Source: an uncultured Propioniciclava sp.
Lineage (GTDB): Bacteria > Actinomycetota > Actinomycetes > Propionibacteriales > Propionibacteriaceae
DNA: 7,264 nucleotides
Assembly (NCBI GenBank): GCA_937872005.1
Contig: CALMPQ010000197.1
Coordinates: forward strand, 1 to 7,264
Direction of reading: 5' to 3'
Shown: piece after piece, positions 6,130 through 7,264 of the stretch
How the letters are laid out: the number at the start of each line of letters is the position of its first letter
How positions within the stretch are numbered: position 1 is the first letter of the stretch
Made by a program: the position numbers and the translations under genes
Notes under the pieces: generated by a model
The model's input: only the letters and a program-made list of their open reading frames with translations
The model's database searches: none
What the model was told of the DNA's origin: nothing

Positions 6130-7043
6130 GGCTCGGGCGCGCCCGGTCGGTGGGGCTGGTCGGGCTGCAGGCGACTCTCGTCGACGTCGAGGTGTCGGTC
6201 GGCGGGGGGCTGCCGCGCACGGTGATCGTCGGCCTGCCGGACGCAGCGCTCAACGAGGCCAAGTCACGGTGTCGGGCCGCGGTGGCCAGCACCGGCTTCG
6301 GGTGGCCCGAGCACTTGGTGATCATCAACCTGTCGCCGGCCTCGCTGCCCAAGGCCGGCACGCACTTCGACCTCGCGATCGTCGGTGCCGTGCTGGCCGC
6401 GAAGGGCAGCGTGCCCCAAGCCCGGCTCGATGATGCCGTGCTGATGGGCGAGGTGGGGCTGGACGGGGGCGTCCGGATGGCGCGCGGGGTGCTCCCCGCG
6501 GTGCTGGAGGCGGCCCGCGCCGGCGTGGGCCACGCCATCGTGCCCATGGTGCAGGTGCGCGAGGCGCGCCTCGTGCAGGGGATCATCGTGCACGGCGTGG
6601 CCAGCGTCCGTGACCTCGCGGCACTGCTGCGGGGCGACGAGGTCGCCGAGTACCTGCCCGAGGTCGCGCCGATCGAACTCGGTCGGCGTGAGCCGGACCT
6701 TGCCGACGTGGCCGGGCAGGAGGAGGCTCGCTGGGCGGTGGAGATCGCGGCGGCGGGTGCGCACCACCTGTTCCTGAAGGGGCCGCCCGGCGTGGGCAAG
6801 ACCCTCTTGGCCGAGCGGCTGCCGGGCATCCTGCCCGATCTCGCGCCCGAGGAGGCGCTCGAGGTGGCGGCGATCCGGTCGCTCGCCGGGTTGTTCGTCG
6901 GGGGCGAGTTGCCCCTGCGCCCGCCGTACGCGGCGCCGCACCACTCGGCATCCCTGGCCGCGCTGGCCGGCGGCGGGTCGGCGATCCCACAACCGGGGGC
7001 GATCTCCCTGGCCCATCGCGGGGTGCTGTTCCTCGACGAGGCA
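6126..7043 (+). pseudogene. comM: ComM/YifB-family AAA+ ATPase, truncated by a mobile element
   Basis: This is the N-terminal 306 codons or so of ComM (full length around 500), a Mg-chelatase-like AAA+ protein. In Vibrio and Acinetobacter it is a hexameric branch-migration helicase that helps integrate DNA during natural transformation. The GTG start at 6126 overlaps the yraN stop. The Lon-like N-terminal domain is present (VIVGLPDAALNEAKSRCRAA, then INLSPASLPKAG), followed by QEEARWAVEIAAAGAHHLF, Walker A GPPGVGKT (219–226) and Walker B VLFLDEA (300–306). Intact relatives continue from DEA/DEL into PEF…LDALRQPLE. Here the similarity stops at 7041–7043 and foreign sequence begins. The sensor and C-terminal regions are missing, so the product should be inactive. 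The frame has no stop up to the window end, giving a chimeric tail of at least 73 codons that overlaps the recombinase gene in another frame. Confidence 0.93.
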
Positions 7044-7053
7044 AGCAATGGAA

Positions 7054-7082
7054 AGTGCACCTCCTTATCGAAGGAGGTCACT
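7054..7082 (+). promoter_or_regulatory. Hairpin sequestering the integrase ribosome-binding site
   Basis: The left arm AGTG-C-ACCTCCTT (7054–7066) and right arm AAGGAGGTCACT (7071–7082) pair over 12 base pairs with a single bulged C (7058) and an ATCG loop (7067–7070). The right arm contains the full consensus Shine–Dalgarno AAGGAGGT (7071–7078), 5 bases before the ATG at 7084. In RNA that spans the junction, the site would be fully base-paired. The left arm also falls within the expected half attP, so the symmetry may instead serve recombinase binding. Confidence 0.7.
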
Positions 7083-7083
7083 G

Positions 7084-7264
7084 ATGACGACGAGGACGAA
7101 GCAGCCTGGCGCGAACGCGCGGCCGGGTCGGGCGACGCGGGCGGTGGTCTACCCGGCGTTCAATCAGACGGGGCCGAACATGCCGGCCGGGGACACGCGG
7201 CCGATCTATCTGTATCTGCGGCTGTCGAAGTATCACAAGGACAAGGCGGACGCGATCGAGCGTC
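7084..7264 (+). CDS. Serine recombinase (integrase), N-terminal part, runs off the window
   Basis: The first 60 codons of a serine recombinase are visible, starting at ATG 7084 behind a perfect AAGGAGGT at 7071–7078. After a basic, low-complexity lead of about 39 residues (MTTRTKQPGANARPGRATRA onward) comes IYLYLRLSKYHKDKADAIER (41–60). This is the first strand and active-site region of the resolvase/invertase catalytic domain. Ser48 in YLRLS is the expected nucleophile that links covalently to DNA, and IER-[Q] is the conserved follow-on. Position at the end of an element inserted in a housekeeping gene favours a large serine integrase over a small resolvase, but the diagnostic C-terminal recombinase and zinc-ribbon domains lie outside. 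The pre-catalytic lead is longer than in most such enzymes, so a later start is conceivable, though the Shine–Dalgarno supports 7084. Confidence 0.85.
   Translation, partial: MTTRTKQPGANARPGRATRAVVYPAFNQTGPNMPAGDTRPIYLYLRLSKYHKDKADAIER

Larger units (their letters stand above)
7041..7264 (+). mobile_element. Left end of an integrated element inside comM (attL region), right part outside window
   Basis: Host comM coding sequence ends at about 7041–7043, within or directly after the codons for Leu-Asp-Glu-Ala. It is followed by 40 bases of lower GC and then by a serine recombinase gene reading in the same direction. The short distance from junction to recombinase start is what a large-serine-recombinase element (prophage or integrative element) looks like at its integrase end, with half of attP at about 7043–7067. 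The exact crossover dinucleotide cannot be fixed without the other junction or an empty site. Nothing is visible about the cargo. Confidence 0.8.

Noticed and set aside
1..7264. CRISPR arrays, tRNA or rRNA genes
   Set aside because: No regularly spaced repeats and no cloverleaf or rRNA signatures were found, and almost all sequence is accounted for by protein genes.

Overview
The window is GC-rich, densely coding and entirely plus-strand. The core gene order rplS–lepB–rnhB–DUF2469 gene … yraN–comM is typical of Actinobacteria. DUF2469 is essentially confined to that phylum, and ATGA/GTGA overlaps and leaderless-type starts are common there. Protein style suggests Propionibacteriaceae or relatives, but I cannot place the genus from sequence alone.

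Layout: 3–1010 is a glutathione-synthetase-like ATP-grasp gene cut by the left edge. 1011–1145 is the rplS leader, in which one segment can pair with either of two copies of the same sequence. 1146–3223 is a tight housekeeping run: rplS (ribosomal protein L19), lepB (signal peptidase I), rnhB (RNase HII) and a DUF2469 gene. 3242–5666 is a two-gene metabolic cassette in which both genes are broken as written: a PLP-dependent amino acid deaminase/aldolase with an in-frame TGA, and an FAD-dependent D-arabinono-/L-gulono-lactone oxidase with a one-base deletion in a C run. 5667–5766 is an intergenic region with two DnaA-box-like sites. 5767–6129 is yraN and 6126 onward is comM. comM is cut directly after its Walker B motif (about 7041–7043) by a mobile element. 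The element's first gene starts at 7084 and encodes the N-terminus of a serine recombinase, including the catalytic-serine motif. The element runs off the right edge.

How the genes relate: the left half serves ribosome assembly, protein export and ribonucleotide repair. yraN and comM are DNA-processing genes; ComM is a branch-migration helicase of natural transformation, so the insertion probably costs the host that function unless the element excises. The most interesting piece is the comM/element junction. The integrase gene has a perfect Shine–Dalgarno buried in a 12-bp hairpin with one bulge. It reads in the same direction as the interrupted host operon, and the interrupted comM frame stays open across it. 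That arrangement suggests integrase expression is controlled by host read-through, or by translation of the comM remnant. Next in interest are the alternative-pairing rplS leader and the double lesion in the metabolic cassette, which is either genuine decay or sequence error.

No tRNA, rRNA or CRISPR array was seen, and no intergenic stretch exceeds 300 bases.
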